Of a DNA stretch of 64,000 bases, positions 41,125-49,900 are shown piece by piece. The first letter of the stretch is position 1; the number at the start of each line of letters is the position of its first letter. The stretch lies in assembly GCF_003732225.1 (NCBI RefSeq), contig NZ_MOBJ01000012.1, positions 1 to 64,000 on the forward strand, in the 5' to 3' direction. The stretch is from Pseudomonas brassicacearum. Lineage in GTDB: Bacteria; Pseudomonadota; Gammaproteobacteria; Pseudomonadales; Pseudomonadaceae. Made by a program: the position numbers and the translations under genes. The notes under the pieces were generated by a model. That model worked only from the letters and a program-made list of their open reading frames with translations. It ran no database searches and was not told the origin of the DNA.

Positions 41125-42024
41125 TCAGTTGCTTGAGAGCTTGTCTCCGCGTGCAAACTTCCACGTACGGATGATTTCCAGCCGGTCGATATCCGACAGG
41201 TCGCCGGTAAACGGTGCAAACGGTGCCGCCAGTCGGACGATGCGCTGCGCGGCCTGATCCAGCAGCGGCTGGCCGGAGGATTCCAGCACCAGCACTTCAT
41301 ACAGCGAACCGTCGCGGTTGATCGAGACCATCAGTCGCAAGTTGCCGTAGATCTGCTTGCGCCGGGCTTCTTCGGGGTAGTTCAAATTGCCGATACGCTC
41401 GACCTTTTTGCGCCATTCGTCCTTATACCAGGCGCCCTTGTCGCGCATGGTCGAGGCGGCGCTCAGGCGGTGGATACGCGGGCGCTTGGCGTACAGCTGT
41501 TGTTCATTGGCCAGTTCCGCTTCCAGGCTGGCGATATCGCTGGACAGCTGCGAGCTGTCGAACGTCGGTGTCGCGGCCTTGGGTGTCGGCTCGGCCTTGA
41601 CCTCTTGTTTTTTGGTCGCGGCTTTTTTTGGCGCTGGCGCGATGGTGGTCACGGCGGCTTTCGGCGCTGCTTCCTCTACCTGAGGTTTGACCGAAGGAGG
41701 GGGCGAGACTTTTTGCACCTTGTTGTCCTGGAACGGCGCGATCTCGGTGGTCTTGGGGATCGCCTTTTTATCCAGGGTGCCGCTGCCTTGCTGGTTTTCC
41801 TGAGCGAGGAAATCGGCTTTTGCAGGCTTCTTTTCGCTTTTGAAGGTGGCGAGGGTGATTTCCAGGGTTCTGCTGATCTGCTTGGGTTCGACAAAGGCGA
41901 ACCCTACGCCCAGCAGCAGGGCCAGGTGAATCAGCGCCGCGAGAAACAGGGTAAAACCGAGGCGATCGGCCGGGCGCACGCCACGGTGGGCGAGTTCGGG
42001 AGGCAGATCGGACGGAAGTGTCAT
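41125..42024 (-). CDS. tonB3: TonB-family energy transducer
   Basis: The 299-residue inner-membrane protein has a short cytoplasmic N-terminus, one transmembrane helix (about 22-45, LGFTLFLAALIHLALLLGVG), a Lys/Pro/Ala-rich periplasmic spacer (about 65-165) and a C-terminal TonB domain (NYPEEARRKQIYGNLRLMVS, about 218-237). It resembles PA0406 (tonB3), reported to affect twitching motility. No TonB-dependent receptor or ExbBD is nearby. The outer-membrane partner is unknown. Confidence 0.88.
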   Translation of the reverse strand: MTLPSDLPPELAHRGVRPADRLGFTLFLAALIHLALLLGVGFAFVEPKQISRTLEITLATFKSEKKPAKADFLAQENQQGSGTLDKKAIPKTTEIAPFQDNKVQKVSPPPSVKPQVEEAAPKAAVTTIAPAPKKAATKKQEVKAEPTPKAATPTFDSSQLSSDIASLEAELANEQQLYAKRPRIHRLSAASTMRDKGAWYKDEWRKKVERIGNLNYPEEARRKQIYGNLRLMVSINRDGSLYEVLVLESSGQPLLDQAAQRIVRLAAPFAPFTGDLSDIDRLEIIRTWKFARGDKLSSN

Positions 42025-42101
42025 AACAAGAAAACCAACATCGCGTTTTTCACAGGCCGCGCATGATAACGCAATGTTGGTCGCACCTTGGGTGTTCTAT
42101 A

Positions 42102-43055
42102 TCAACGAGCTTTAAGCTTCTGATCGATGGCAGCCATCAGCATTTCGCCGATGTTCGTGCCAAAAGCATTGTCGATCTCGCGGATGCAGGTCGGGCTGGT
42201 GACGTTGATTTCGGTCAGGTGCTCGCCGATCACGTCGAGGCCAACGAACAGCAAACCCTTTTCACGCAGGGTCGGGCCGACCTGTGCGGCGATCCAGCGA
42301 TCCTTGTCGGTCAGCGGGCGTGCTTCGCCACGGCCACCGGCGGCCAGGTTGCCACGGGTTTCGCCAGCAGCCGGAATCCGCGCCAGGCAGTAATCCACAG
42401 GCTCGCCATCGATCATCAGGATGCGCTTGTCGCCGTCCTTGATCGCTGGCAGGTAACCCTGCGCCATGATCTGCTGCTTGCCGTGCTGGGTCAGGGTTTC
42501 GAGGATCACCGAAAGGTTCGGATGGCCTTTGGTGTGACGGAAGATCGAAGCGCCGCCCATGCCGTCCAGCGGCTTGAGAATGACATCGCCGTGATGATCG
42601 GCGAACTCGCGCAGCACATCGGGACGACGGCTGACCACGGTCGGCGGCGTGCACTGCGGGAACAGCGTGGCGAACAGTTTTTCATTGCAGTCGCGCAGGC
42701 TCTGCGGTTTGTTGACTACCAGTACGCCAGCGCGCTCGGCTTGCTCCAGCAGGTAGGTGGAGTAGACGAATTCCATGTCGAACGGCGGATCCTTGCGCAT
42801 CAGGATCACGTCCAGATCGCTCAGCAGCGCGTCGGTTTCGGCTTCCAGTTCGAACCATTTTTCCGGGTTGGCGAAAACTTTCAAAGGACGCATGCGCGCC
42901 CGGGCTTCACCTTCGGCCTGGTACAGATCGCGCTGTTCCATATAGAACAACGTCCAGCCGCGAGCCTGGGCGGCCAGCAGCATGGCCAGCGAGCTATCCT
43001 TTTTATAGGAAATGCTGGCGATAGGGTCCATGACAATCCCGACGCGAACGCTCAT
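42102..43055 (-). CDS. gshB: Glutathione synthetase
   Basis: The 317-residue ATP-grasp ligase joins gamma-glutamylcysteine and glycine. Recognisable sequence includes IVMDPIASISYKKDSSLAM, ILMRKDPPFDMEF, VVNKPQSLRDCNEKLF, ILKPLDGMGGASIF and the metal-binding INVTSPTCIREID near the end. It is divergent from the pil-chp cluster, as in P. aeruginosa. Confidence 0.98.
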   Translation of the reverse strand: MSVRVGIVMDPIASISYKKDSSLAMLLAAQARGWTLFYMEQRDLYQAEGEARARMRPLKVFANPEKWFELEAETDALLSDLDVILMRKDPPFDMEFVYSTYLLEQAERAGVLVVNKPQSLRDCNEKLFATLFPQCTPPTVVSRRPDVLREFADHHGDVILKPLDGMGGASIFRHTKGHPNLSVILETLTQHGKQQIMAQGYLPAIKDGDKRILMIDGEPVDYCLARIPAAGETRGNLAAGGRGEARPLTDKDRWIAAQVGPTLREKGLLFVGLDVIGEHLTEINVTSPTCIREIDNAFGTNIGEMLMAAIDQKLKAR

Positions 43056-43288
43056 GGGTTTTTCCTCGAAATTTGGGTGGTCAAAGCGACATGAAAAAGT
43101 GGCGTCAGAGTGGCGCCCAGTGTGTTCCCGGTCAAGGAAAAACCACCTCGCCGGTCGCCCGATAGATTGGATTTGGAGACTGTGCTAAAAAGACTGGCAT
43201 GTCGTGCTGGCCCTTGAACATCAAGGGTTTCGAGCCCCGGTAACCCGCAAACGACAAATTAATTCGCAAAGGCGACGGTAGAGCAACT

Positions 43289-43693
43289 ATGGAACAGCAT
43301 TCCAGCGCCTTGAAGGTCATGGTGATCGATGATTCGAAGACAATTCGTCGTACCGCCGAAACGCTGTTGAAGAACGTGGGCTGTGAGGTGATCACCGCCA
43401 TCGATGGTTTCGATGCCCTGGCCAAGATTGCCGACAATCACCCCGGCATCATCTTTGTCGACATCATGATGCCGCGTCTGGATGGCTATCAGACCTGCGC
43501 GCTGATCAAGAACAACAGTGCGTTCAAGTCCACGCCAGTGATTATGCTGTCGTCCAAGGACGGGCTGTTCGACAAGGCCAAGGGGCGCATCGTCGGCTCT
43601 GACCAGTTTTTGACCAAACCTTTCAGCAAGGAAGAACTGCTGAACGCGATCCAGGCCCATGTACCGGGCTTTGCCGTTGTTTCGCCGCAGTAG
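43289..43693 (+). CDS. pilG: Type IV pilus response regulator PilG
   Basis: The 134-residue stand-alone receiver has acidic pocket DD at 14-15, phospho-acceptor D58 in FVDIMMPRLDG, and the conserved Lys in LTKPFS (about 110). In P. aeruginosa PilG is the CheY-like output that promotes pilus extension with cAMP signalling. It is the first gene of the cluster, 233 bp from divergent gshB. Confidence 0.97.
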   Translation: MEQHSSALKVMVIDDSKTIRRTAETLLKNVGCEVITAIDGFDALAKIADNHPGIIFVDIMMPRLDGYQTCALIKNNSAFKSTPVIMLSSKDGLFDKAKGRIVGSDQFLTKPFSKEELLNAIQAHVPGFAVVSPQ

Positions 43694-43750
43694 GACACGC
43701 ACAGTGACGCTCGGCCAACGGGCCCGGCGTCTATAAAAATGGGGAAGACC

Positions 43751-44116
43751 ATGGCACGTATTCTGATCGTCGATGATTCGCCGACTGAAATGTACAAACT
43801 GACCGGCATGCTGGAAAAGCACGGTCACGAAGTGTTGAAAGCCGAAAACGGCGCAGATGGTGTGGCGCTGGCCCGTCAGGAAAAACCCGATGCGGTGCTG
43901 ATGGACATCGTCATGCCCGGCCTCAACGGTTTCCAGGCTACCCGCCAGCTGACCAAAGACGCTGAAACCAGCCACATTCCGGTGATCATCATCACCACCA
44001 AGGATCAGGAAACCGACAAGGTCTGGGGCACCCGCCAGGGCGCCAAGGATTACCTCACCAAGCCGGTGGACGAAGACACCCTGATCAAGACCCTGAACTC
44101 CGTTCTGGCTGGTTGA
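43751..44116 (+). CDS. pilH: Type IV pilus response regulator PilH
   Basis: The 121-residue receiver has DD at 8-9, phospho-acceptor D52 in LMDIVMPGLNG, and the conserved Lys in LTKPVD (about 103). PilH opposes or drains phosphoryl signal from PilG in P. aeruginosa. I chose ATG 43751 (MARILIVDDS); the start 12 bp upstream would add MGKT, and the GGGGAAGACC before 43751 is a fitting ribosome site. Confidence 0.97.
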   Translation: MARILIVDDSPTEMYKLTGMLEKHGHEVLKAENGADGVALARQEKPDAVLMDIVMPGLNGFQATRQLTKDAETSHIPVIIITTKDQETDKVWGTRQGAKDYLTKPVDEDTLIKTLNSVLAG

Positions 44117-44126
44117 CGGCCGACCC

Positions 44127-44666
44127 ATGGCCGAGTCGCTGACTGCCTTCGAACTGCTGCTGCAGATCGATCAACGCTGCCGTTTGCTGGCGGCGGATCT
44201 GCCTTCGCAGCAAACCCGCAACCACGGCTGGAGCGGGATTGGCTTTCGCCTCGGCGAGCACTGGTACGTGGCGCCGATGGGCGAGGTCAGCGAAGTCCTG
44301 CACGAGCCGCGTTGTACTCAGCTGCCGGGGGTCAAGTCGTGGGTCAAGGGCGTGGCCAACCTGCGTGGGCGGTTGCTGCCGATCATGGACCTGTGCGGTT
44401 TCTTTGGCACCGAGCTGTCTGCGCTGCGCAAGCAGCGGCGCGTACTGGTGGTTGAGTATAAAGAGCTGTTTGTCGGGTTGATGGTCGATGAGGTGTTCGG
44501 CATGCAGCACTTTGACCAGGCCAGTTTCGAGCCAGCGTCACTGGGCGCGCAGGACGGCCCGGCGGGTGCTTTCATCAAGGGACAGTTCGAGCGCGAGCAG
44601 CGTTGGCAGGTCTTCAGCCCGTTTGCCTTGGCGCAGTCGGCACGGTTCATGGATGTGGCCCTTTGA
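44127..44666 (+). CDS. pilI: CheW-like adaptor PilI
   Basis: The 179-residue protein has a CheW fold (about 25-170), with WYVAPMGEVSEVL, WVKGVANLRGRLLPIMDLC and VLVVEYKELFVGLMVDEVFG. It links the receptor PilJ to the kinase ChpA. It starts 10 bp after pilH. Confidence 0.96.
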   Translation: MAESLTAFELLLQIDQRCRLLAADLPSQQTRNHGWSGIGFRLGEHWYVAPMGEVSEVLHEPRCTQLPGVKSWVKGVANLRGRLLPIMDLCGFFGTELSALRKQRRVLVVEYKELFVGLMVDEVFGMQHFDQASFEPASLGAQDGPAGAFIKGQFEREQRWQVFSPFALAQSARFMDVAL

Positions 44667-44685
44667 CGAAAGGCGACGCGGACCT

Positions 44686-44787
44686 TGTGGGAGCGAGCTT
44701 GCTCCGGGCGGCGCTCCGACGATGAACGATAACGCGGTAAGCCTGCAACACCGCAGCGCCTGAATCGCGAGCAAGCTCGCTCCCACA
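44686..44787. repeat. REP pair with hybrid left arm inside the pil-chp operon
   Basis: TGTGGGAGCGAGCTTGCT is fused to CCGGGCGGCGCTCCGACGATGA, with a standard arm (ATCGCGAGCAAGCTCGCTCC) on the right. It occupies the 169-bp gap between pilI and pilJ. Confidence 0.87.
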
Positions 44788-44835
44788 GGTTCTTCGGCCA
44801 GTCATGGCAGGGCGTTGGTTAACAGGCGAGGATCG

Positions 44836-46896
44836 ATGATAAAAGCAAAAACAGGCAAGGCTACGGAAGGGTCGCGCAGTCGCTCGCAGATCATTGTGCT
44901 GTTCATGGCGCTGATCGTGTTCATTGTGTTGCTGTTTGCCAACTTCGCTTACCTCAACACCCAGGCCTCCTACGACAAGCAGTACATCGGCCACGCCGGC
45001 GAGCTGCGCGTGTTGTCCCAACGTATCGCCAAAAACGCCACTGAAGCGGCGGCTGGCAAAGCGGCGGCGTTCAAGCTGCTGAGTGACGCCCGTAACGACT
45101 TCGCCCAGCGCTGGGGCTACTTGAAAAAGGGTGATCCGACCACCGGCCTGCCGCCAGCACCGGCGGCGGTACGCCCGGAAATGCACGCGGTGCAACTGGA
45201 CTGGGAGCGCTTGCTGAAGAACACCGATGCGATCCTGTCCAGCGAGCAGACCGTGCTGTCGCTGCATCAGGTCGCCGCGACCCTGGCCGAGACCGTGCCG
45301 CAGTTGCAGGTCGAGTACGAAAAAGTCGTCGAAATCCTGCTCCAGCGCGGCGCGCCGGCCGCTCAGGTGGCGATGGCCCAGCGCCAGTCGTTGCTGGCCG
45401 AGCGAATCCTTGGCGCGGTCAACACCGTGCTCGCCGGCGACGAAAACGCCCAGCAGGCTGCCGACGCCTTTGGCCGTGATGCAGCGCGTTTTGGCCAGGT
45501 GCTCAACGGCATGCTGCAGGGCAATCCGTTGATGAAAATCAGCGAGGTCGAAGACCACGACGCCCGCGCCCGCCTGACCGAGATTGCCGAGCTGTTCCAA
45601 TTTGTTTCGGGTTCGGTCGACGAAATCCTCGAAACCTCACCTGAACTGTTCAAGGTCCGCGAGTCGGCGGGCAACATTTTCAACCTGTCGCAGACCTTGC
45701 TCGATGAGGCTTCTCATCTGGCCAATGGTTTTGAAAATATGGTGGGTGGGCGCTCTACCGATACCATCGGTGGCTATGTGCTGGGTTTGCTGGCGCTGAC
45801 CTCGATCATCCTGATCGGCCTGGTGATGGTCCGCGAAACCAATCGCCAATTGCGCGAAACCGCCGAGAAGAACGAGCGTAACCAGAACGCGATCATGCGC
45901 TTGCTCGACGAGATCGAAGACCTCGCCGACGGTGACCTGACAGTAACGGCGTCAGTGACCGAAGACTTCACCGGGACCATCGCCGACTCGATCAATTACT
46001 CGGTCGATCAACTGCGCGATCTGGTCGCGACCATCAACCTGACGGCCGGTCAGGTGGCCGCTGCCGTACAGGAAACCCAGGCGACCGCGATGCACCTGGC
46101 CCAGGCCTCGGAGCATCAGGCACAGCAGATTTCCGAAGCCTCGACCGCGATCAACGAAATGGCTCAGTCCATCGATCAGGTGTCGGCGAATGCCGCCGAG
46201 TCCTCGGCGGTTGCCGAGCGCTCGGTGGAAATCGCCAACAAGGGCAACGAGGTGGTGCACAACACCATTCACGGCATGGACAATATCCGTGAACAGATTC
46301 AGGACACGGCCAAGCGGATCAAGCGGTTGGGCGAGTCTTCCCAGGAAATTGGCGACATCGTAAGCCTGATCGACGACATTGCCGACCAGACCAACATCCT
46401 CGCGTTGAACGCCGCCATCCAGGCCTCCATGGCCGGTGACGCCGGGCGCGGTTTTGCGGTGGTTGCCGATGAAGTCCAGCGGCTGGCGGAGCGCTCGTCG
46501 GCGGCCACCCGGCAGATTGAAACCCTGGTCCGGGCGATTCAGACCGACACCAATGAAGCCGTGATTTCCATGGAGCAAACCACCACGGAAGTGGTGCGCG
46601 GCGCGCGACTGGCGCAGGATGCCGGTGTGGCCCTGGAAGAAATCGAAGGCGTATCGAAAACCCTCGCGGCGTTGATCCAGAGTATCTCCAACGCGGCGCA
46701 GCAACAGACGTCTTCGGCGGGTCAGATTTCCTTGACGATGAACGTGATCCAGCAGATCACCACGCAGACCTCGTCGGGCTCTACGGCCACCGCCGAGAGC
46801 ATCGGCAACCTGGCGAAGATGGCCAGTCAGCTGCGACGTTCGGTGTCTGGTTTCACCTTGCCGGCCGTCGCTGAGCGCAGCGTCGACAAGGCCTGA
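44836..46896 (+). CDS. pilJ: Methyl-accepting chemotaxis protein PilJ
   Basis: The 686-residue transducer has a first transmembrane helix (about 20-42, IIVLFMALIVFIVLLFANFA), a large periplasmic region with PilJ-N repeats (about 45-305, ELRVLSQRIAKNATEAA), a second helix (about 312-334), a HAMP (about 335-395) and a cytoplasmic signalling hairpin with DIADQTNILALNAAIQASMA (about 513-532). Start at 44836 (MIKAKTGKAT). It senses surface or pilus state for ChpA. The pilK methyltransferase gene normally next to it is missing. Confidence 0.96.
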   Translation: MIKAKTGKATEGSRSRSQIIVLFMALIVFIVLLFANFAYLNTQASYDKQYIGHAGELRVLSQRIAKNATEAAAGKAAAFKLLSDARNDFAQRWGYLKKGDPTTGLPPAPAAVRPEMHAVQLDWERLLKNTDAILSSEQTVLSLHQVAATLAETVPQLQVEYEKVVEILLQRGAPAAQVAMAQRQSLLAERILGAVNTVLAGDENAQQAADAFGRDAARFGQVLNGMLQGNPLMKISEVEDHDARARLTEIAELFQFVSGSVDEILETSPELFKVRESAGNIFNLSQTLLDEASHLANGFENMVGGRSTDTIGGYVLGLLALTSIILIGLVMVRETNRQLRETAEKNERNQNAIMRLLDEIEDLADGDLTVTASVTEDFTGTIADSINYSVDQLRDLVATINLTAGQVAAAVQETQATAMHLAQASEHQAQQISEASTAINEMAQSIDQVSANAAESSAVAERSVEIANKGNEVVHNTIHGMDNIREQIQDTAKRIKRLGESSQEIGDIVSLIDDIADQTNILALNAAIQASMAGDAGRGFAVVADEVQRLAERSSAATRQIETLVRAIQTDTNEAVISMEQTTTEVVRGARLAQDAGVALEEIEGVSKTLAALIQSISNAAQQQTSSAGQISLTMNVIQQITTQTSSGSTATAESIGNLAKMASQLRRSVSGFTLPAVAERSVDKA

Positions 46897-46934
46897 ACGA
46901 TGCCTGCCGGGAAAGCATTTTGATTGGAGTGGTT

Positions 46935-49900
46935 ATGGGTGATCGGCACGACTATGTGGCCCTCGAATGGGTCAAGGGCGAAATTGCCGAAACGCTGAAG
47001 CAGGCGTTTATTGCCCTTGAAAGCATGGCCCTCGACAACCGGGTCGAAGAGCCGCAGACGGCGCACGCGATCGACGAGTGCCTGGCGGGGATTCATCAGG
47101 TCCACGGCAGTTTGCAGATGGTCGAATTCTACGGCGCGGCGTTGCTCGCCGAAGAGATGGAGCAGCTCGCGGCGGCGTTGCAGCAAAACCGCGTCAGCCA
47201 TCGCGATGAAGCCATTCGCCTGTTGCAACAATCCCTCGGCCAGTTGCCGATTTACCTCGACCGCGTGCACAGCGCCCGCCGCGACTTGCCGCTGGTGGTG
47301 TTGCCGCTGATCAACGACCTGCGCAGTGCTCGCGGCGAAAGCCTGTTGTCGGAAACCAGTCTGTTCAGCCCGCAGTGGCTGGATCTGTCGCCGCTGGACG
47401 AAGACACCCTGGCAATGCTTGAACCGGCCGAACTGCCGAATGTACTGCGCAAATTGCGGCTAATGTTGCAGATGGGGCTGGTGGGTTTGCTTCGCGAACA
47501 GGATGACAACACCAATCTCGGCTATTTGGCCAAGGTCTTCGCACGCCTCGAAGCGCTGTGCGGTGACGCGCCATTGGGGGCGTTGTGGCAAGTCGCTTCG
47601 GCACTGGTCGAAGGCATGCTCAGTGCCAGCATCGCCAACAGCCCGGCGCTGCGCAGTCTGTTCAAGGACACCGACAAGGAACTCAAGCGTTTGCTGGAGC
47701 AAGGCATGACTGGAGTCAATCAGCCGGCACCGCCAGAGCTGCTCAAAAGCCTGTTGTTCTACATCGCCAAGGCACAACACCCCACTGCGCGGATGCAAAT
47801 CATGAAAGATCGCTACGCGCTGGACGACGCATTGCCCGACAGCGCGATGGTCGATGAAGAACGCGCCCGTCTGGCCGGCCCGGACCGTGACGCCATGCGC
47901 TCGGTGCTGGCCGCGCTCTGCGAAGAACTGGTGCGGGTCAAGGAGCGCCTCGACCTGTTCGTGCGCAGCGACCGTCAACATGTCTCGGACCTCGACAGCC
48001 TGCTGGCACCACTGCGGCAAATCGCCGACACCCTGGCGGTGCTCGGTTTCGGTCAACCGCGCAAGGTGATCATCGATCAACTGGCGGTGGTCCTGAGCCT
48101 GGCCCAAGGTCAGCGAGAACCGAACGATGCAATCCTGATGGATGTCGCCGGTGCCTTGCTTTACGTCGAGGCGACACTGGCCGGAATGGTCGGCACCGTT
48201 GAGGAAAGCCGCGAAGAGAGCCGGTTGCCGACCACCGACCTGACCCAGATCCACCAGATCGTCATCAAGGAAGCACGAATCTGCCTGCAACAGGCCAAGG
48301 ACATGATCGTCGACTACATCGACAGCGATTGGGATCGTCAGGCCTTGCAGCCGCTACCGGCCGTGTTGACCCAAGTGCGTGGCGCATTGGCGATGATCCC
48401 GTTGAGCCGTGCGGCGAGCCTGCTGGAAGCCTGCAACAACTTCATTCGCGAGCATCTGCTGGTGGATCAGACGCGGCCCGACTGGCAGCAACTCGACAAC
48501 CTGGCCGACGCCATTACCAGCATCGAGTATTACCTGGAGCGCTTGAGCGAAGACCCTGAGGCGCTTGGTGAACAGCTTCTTGATGTCGCCGAGCAAAGCC
48601 TGGCGGCACTGGGTTATTTACCCAGTGAAGTGCATGTGCCGCTGCTCGAAGAAGTGCTGAGCGCCGGTGCAGCATTAGTGATGCAGGAATCGCAGGCGCG
48701 GGATAATTCGCAGATCGCCCAGTCGCTGGCAGAGGTATTGGCCAGCCCGACCTCCGCCGTTAACCCGCCCGCGCTAACCACCCCGGACAGTCTGCTGCCG
48801 CCGCCGGCCGATGAAGAACCGGTGGATGATGAGCTGCGCGAGGTCTTTATCGAGGAAACCGACGAGGTCCTTGAAATCCTCCGCGAATACTTGCCGCGCT
48901 GGTCGGCCAGCCCCGACAGCGCATCCGTTCTGAGTGAATTGCGCCGCGCTTTCCACACCTTGAAAGGCAGTGGGCGAATGGTTCGCGCACTGGTGCTGGG
49001 CGAGCTGGCCTGGGCGCTGGAAAACCTGCTCAACCGGGTGCTTGAGCGCAGCGTCGAGCCGGGGCCGCAGGTCTATCAACTGCTGGATGAAGTACTGCAA
49101 CTGCTGCCTGAACTGATCGCCGAGTTCGCCGCCAACCGCCAGCGCCAGCGCGAAGATGTCGACCGCCTGGCCGCTCGCGCCCATGCGTTGGCCAAGGGCG
49201 CTGAAAGCCTGTCGGATGCGGCGCAGCAGGATGGTGCGGCGCTTGATCCGCAGTTGCTGGAGATTTTCCGCAACGAAGCCGAAACCCATCTCAACAGCCT
49301 CGACCGCTTCCTCGATCAGGCCGCTGAACACTTGCCGTTGCAGGCCAGTGATGAACTGCAGCGGGCGCTGCACACGCTCAAGGGCAGCGCCTCGATGGCG
49401 GGTGTGTTGCCGATTGCCGAGCTGGCGGCGCCGCTTGATCATCTGGCCCGCGAGTACAAGGCGCACCAGATTGCACTGGACCTCGATGAAGTTGAGCTGC
49501 TGCTCGAAGCCAGTGGTTTGTTGCGTCGCGGCTTGAAGCAATTGAACCGTGATCCGCTGACACCCATCAGCGGTGCGCAAAGCCTGATCGAACGCACTCA
49601 GGCGTTGCTCGCCGAACGTCTGGAGGCCATCCTCAACGCCCCGAACACCGGACTGCGGATCAAGCGTGATCCGCAATTGATCAACAACTTCCTCGCCCAG
49701 GGCATGGACATCCTGCTGGACGCCGAAAGCCTGTTGCAGCGCTGGCAGCAGCATCCCGGCGAGCGGCAGGAACTCAGCGCGCTGCTGGATGAATTGACCA
49801 CCCTGGGCGAAAACGCGCACCTGGCCGATCTGCACCCGGTGGATGAGCTGTGTGAAGCGTTGCTCGACCTCTATGGCGCGGTGGAAGAAAGCAGCCTGGC

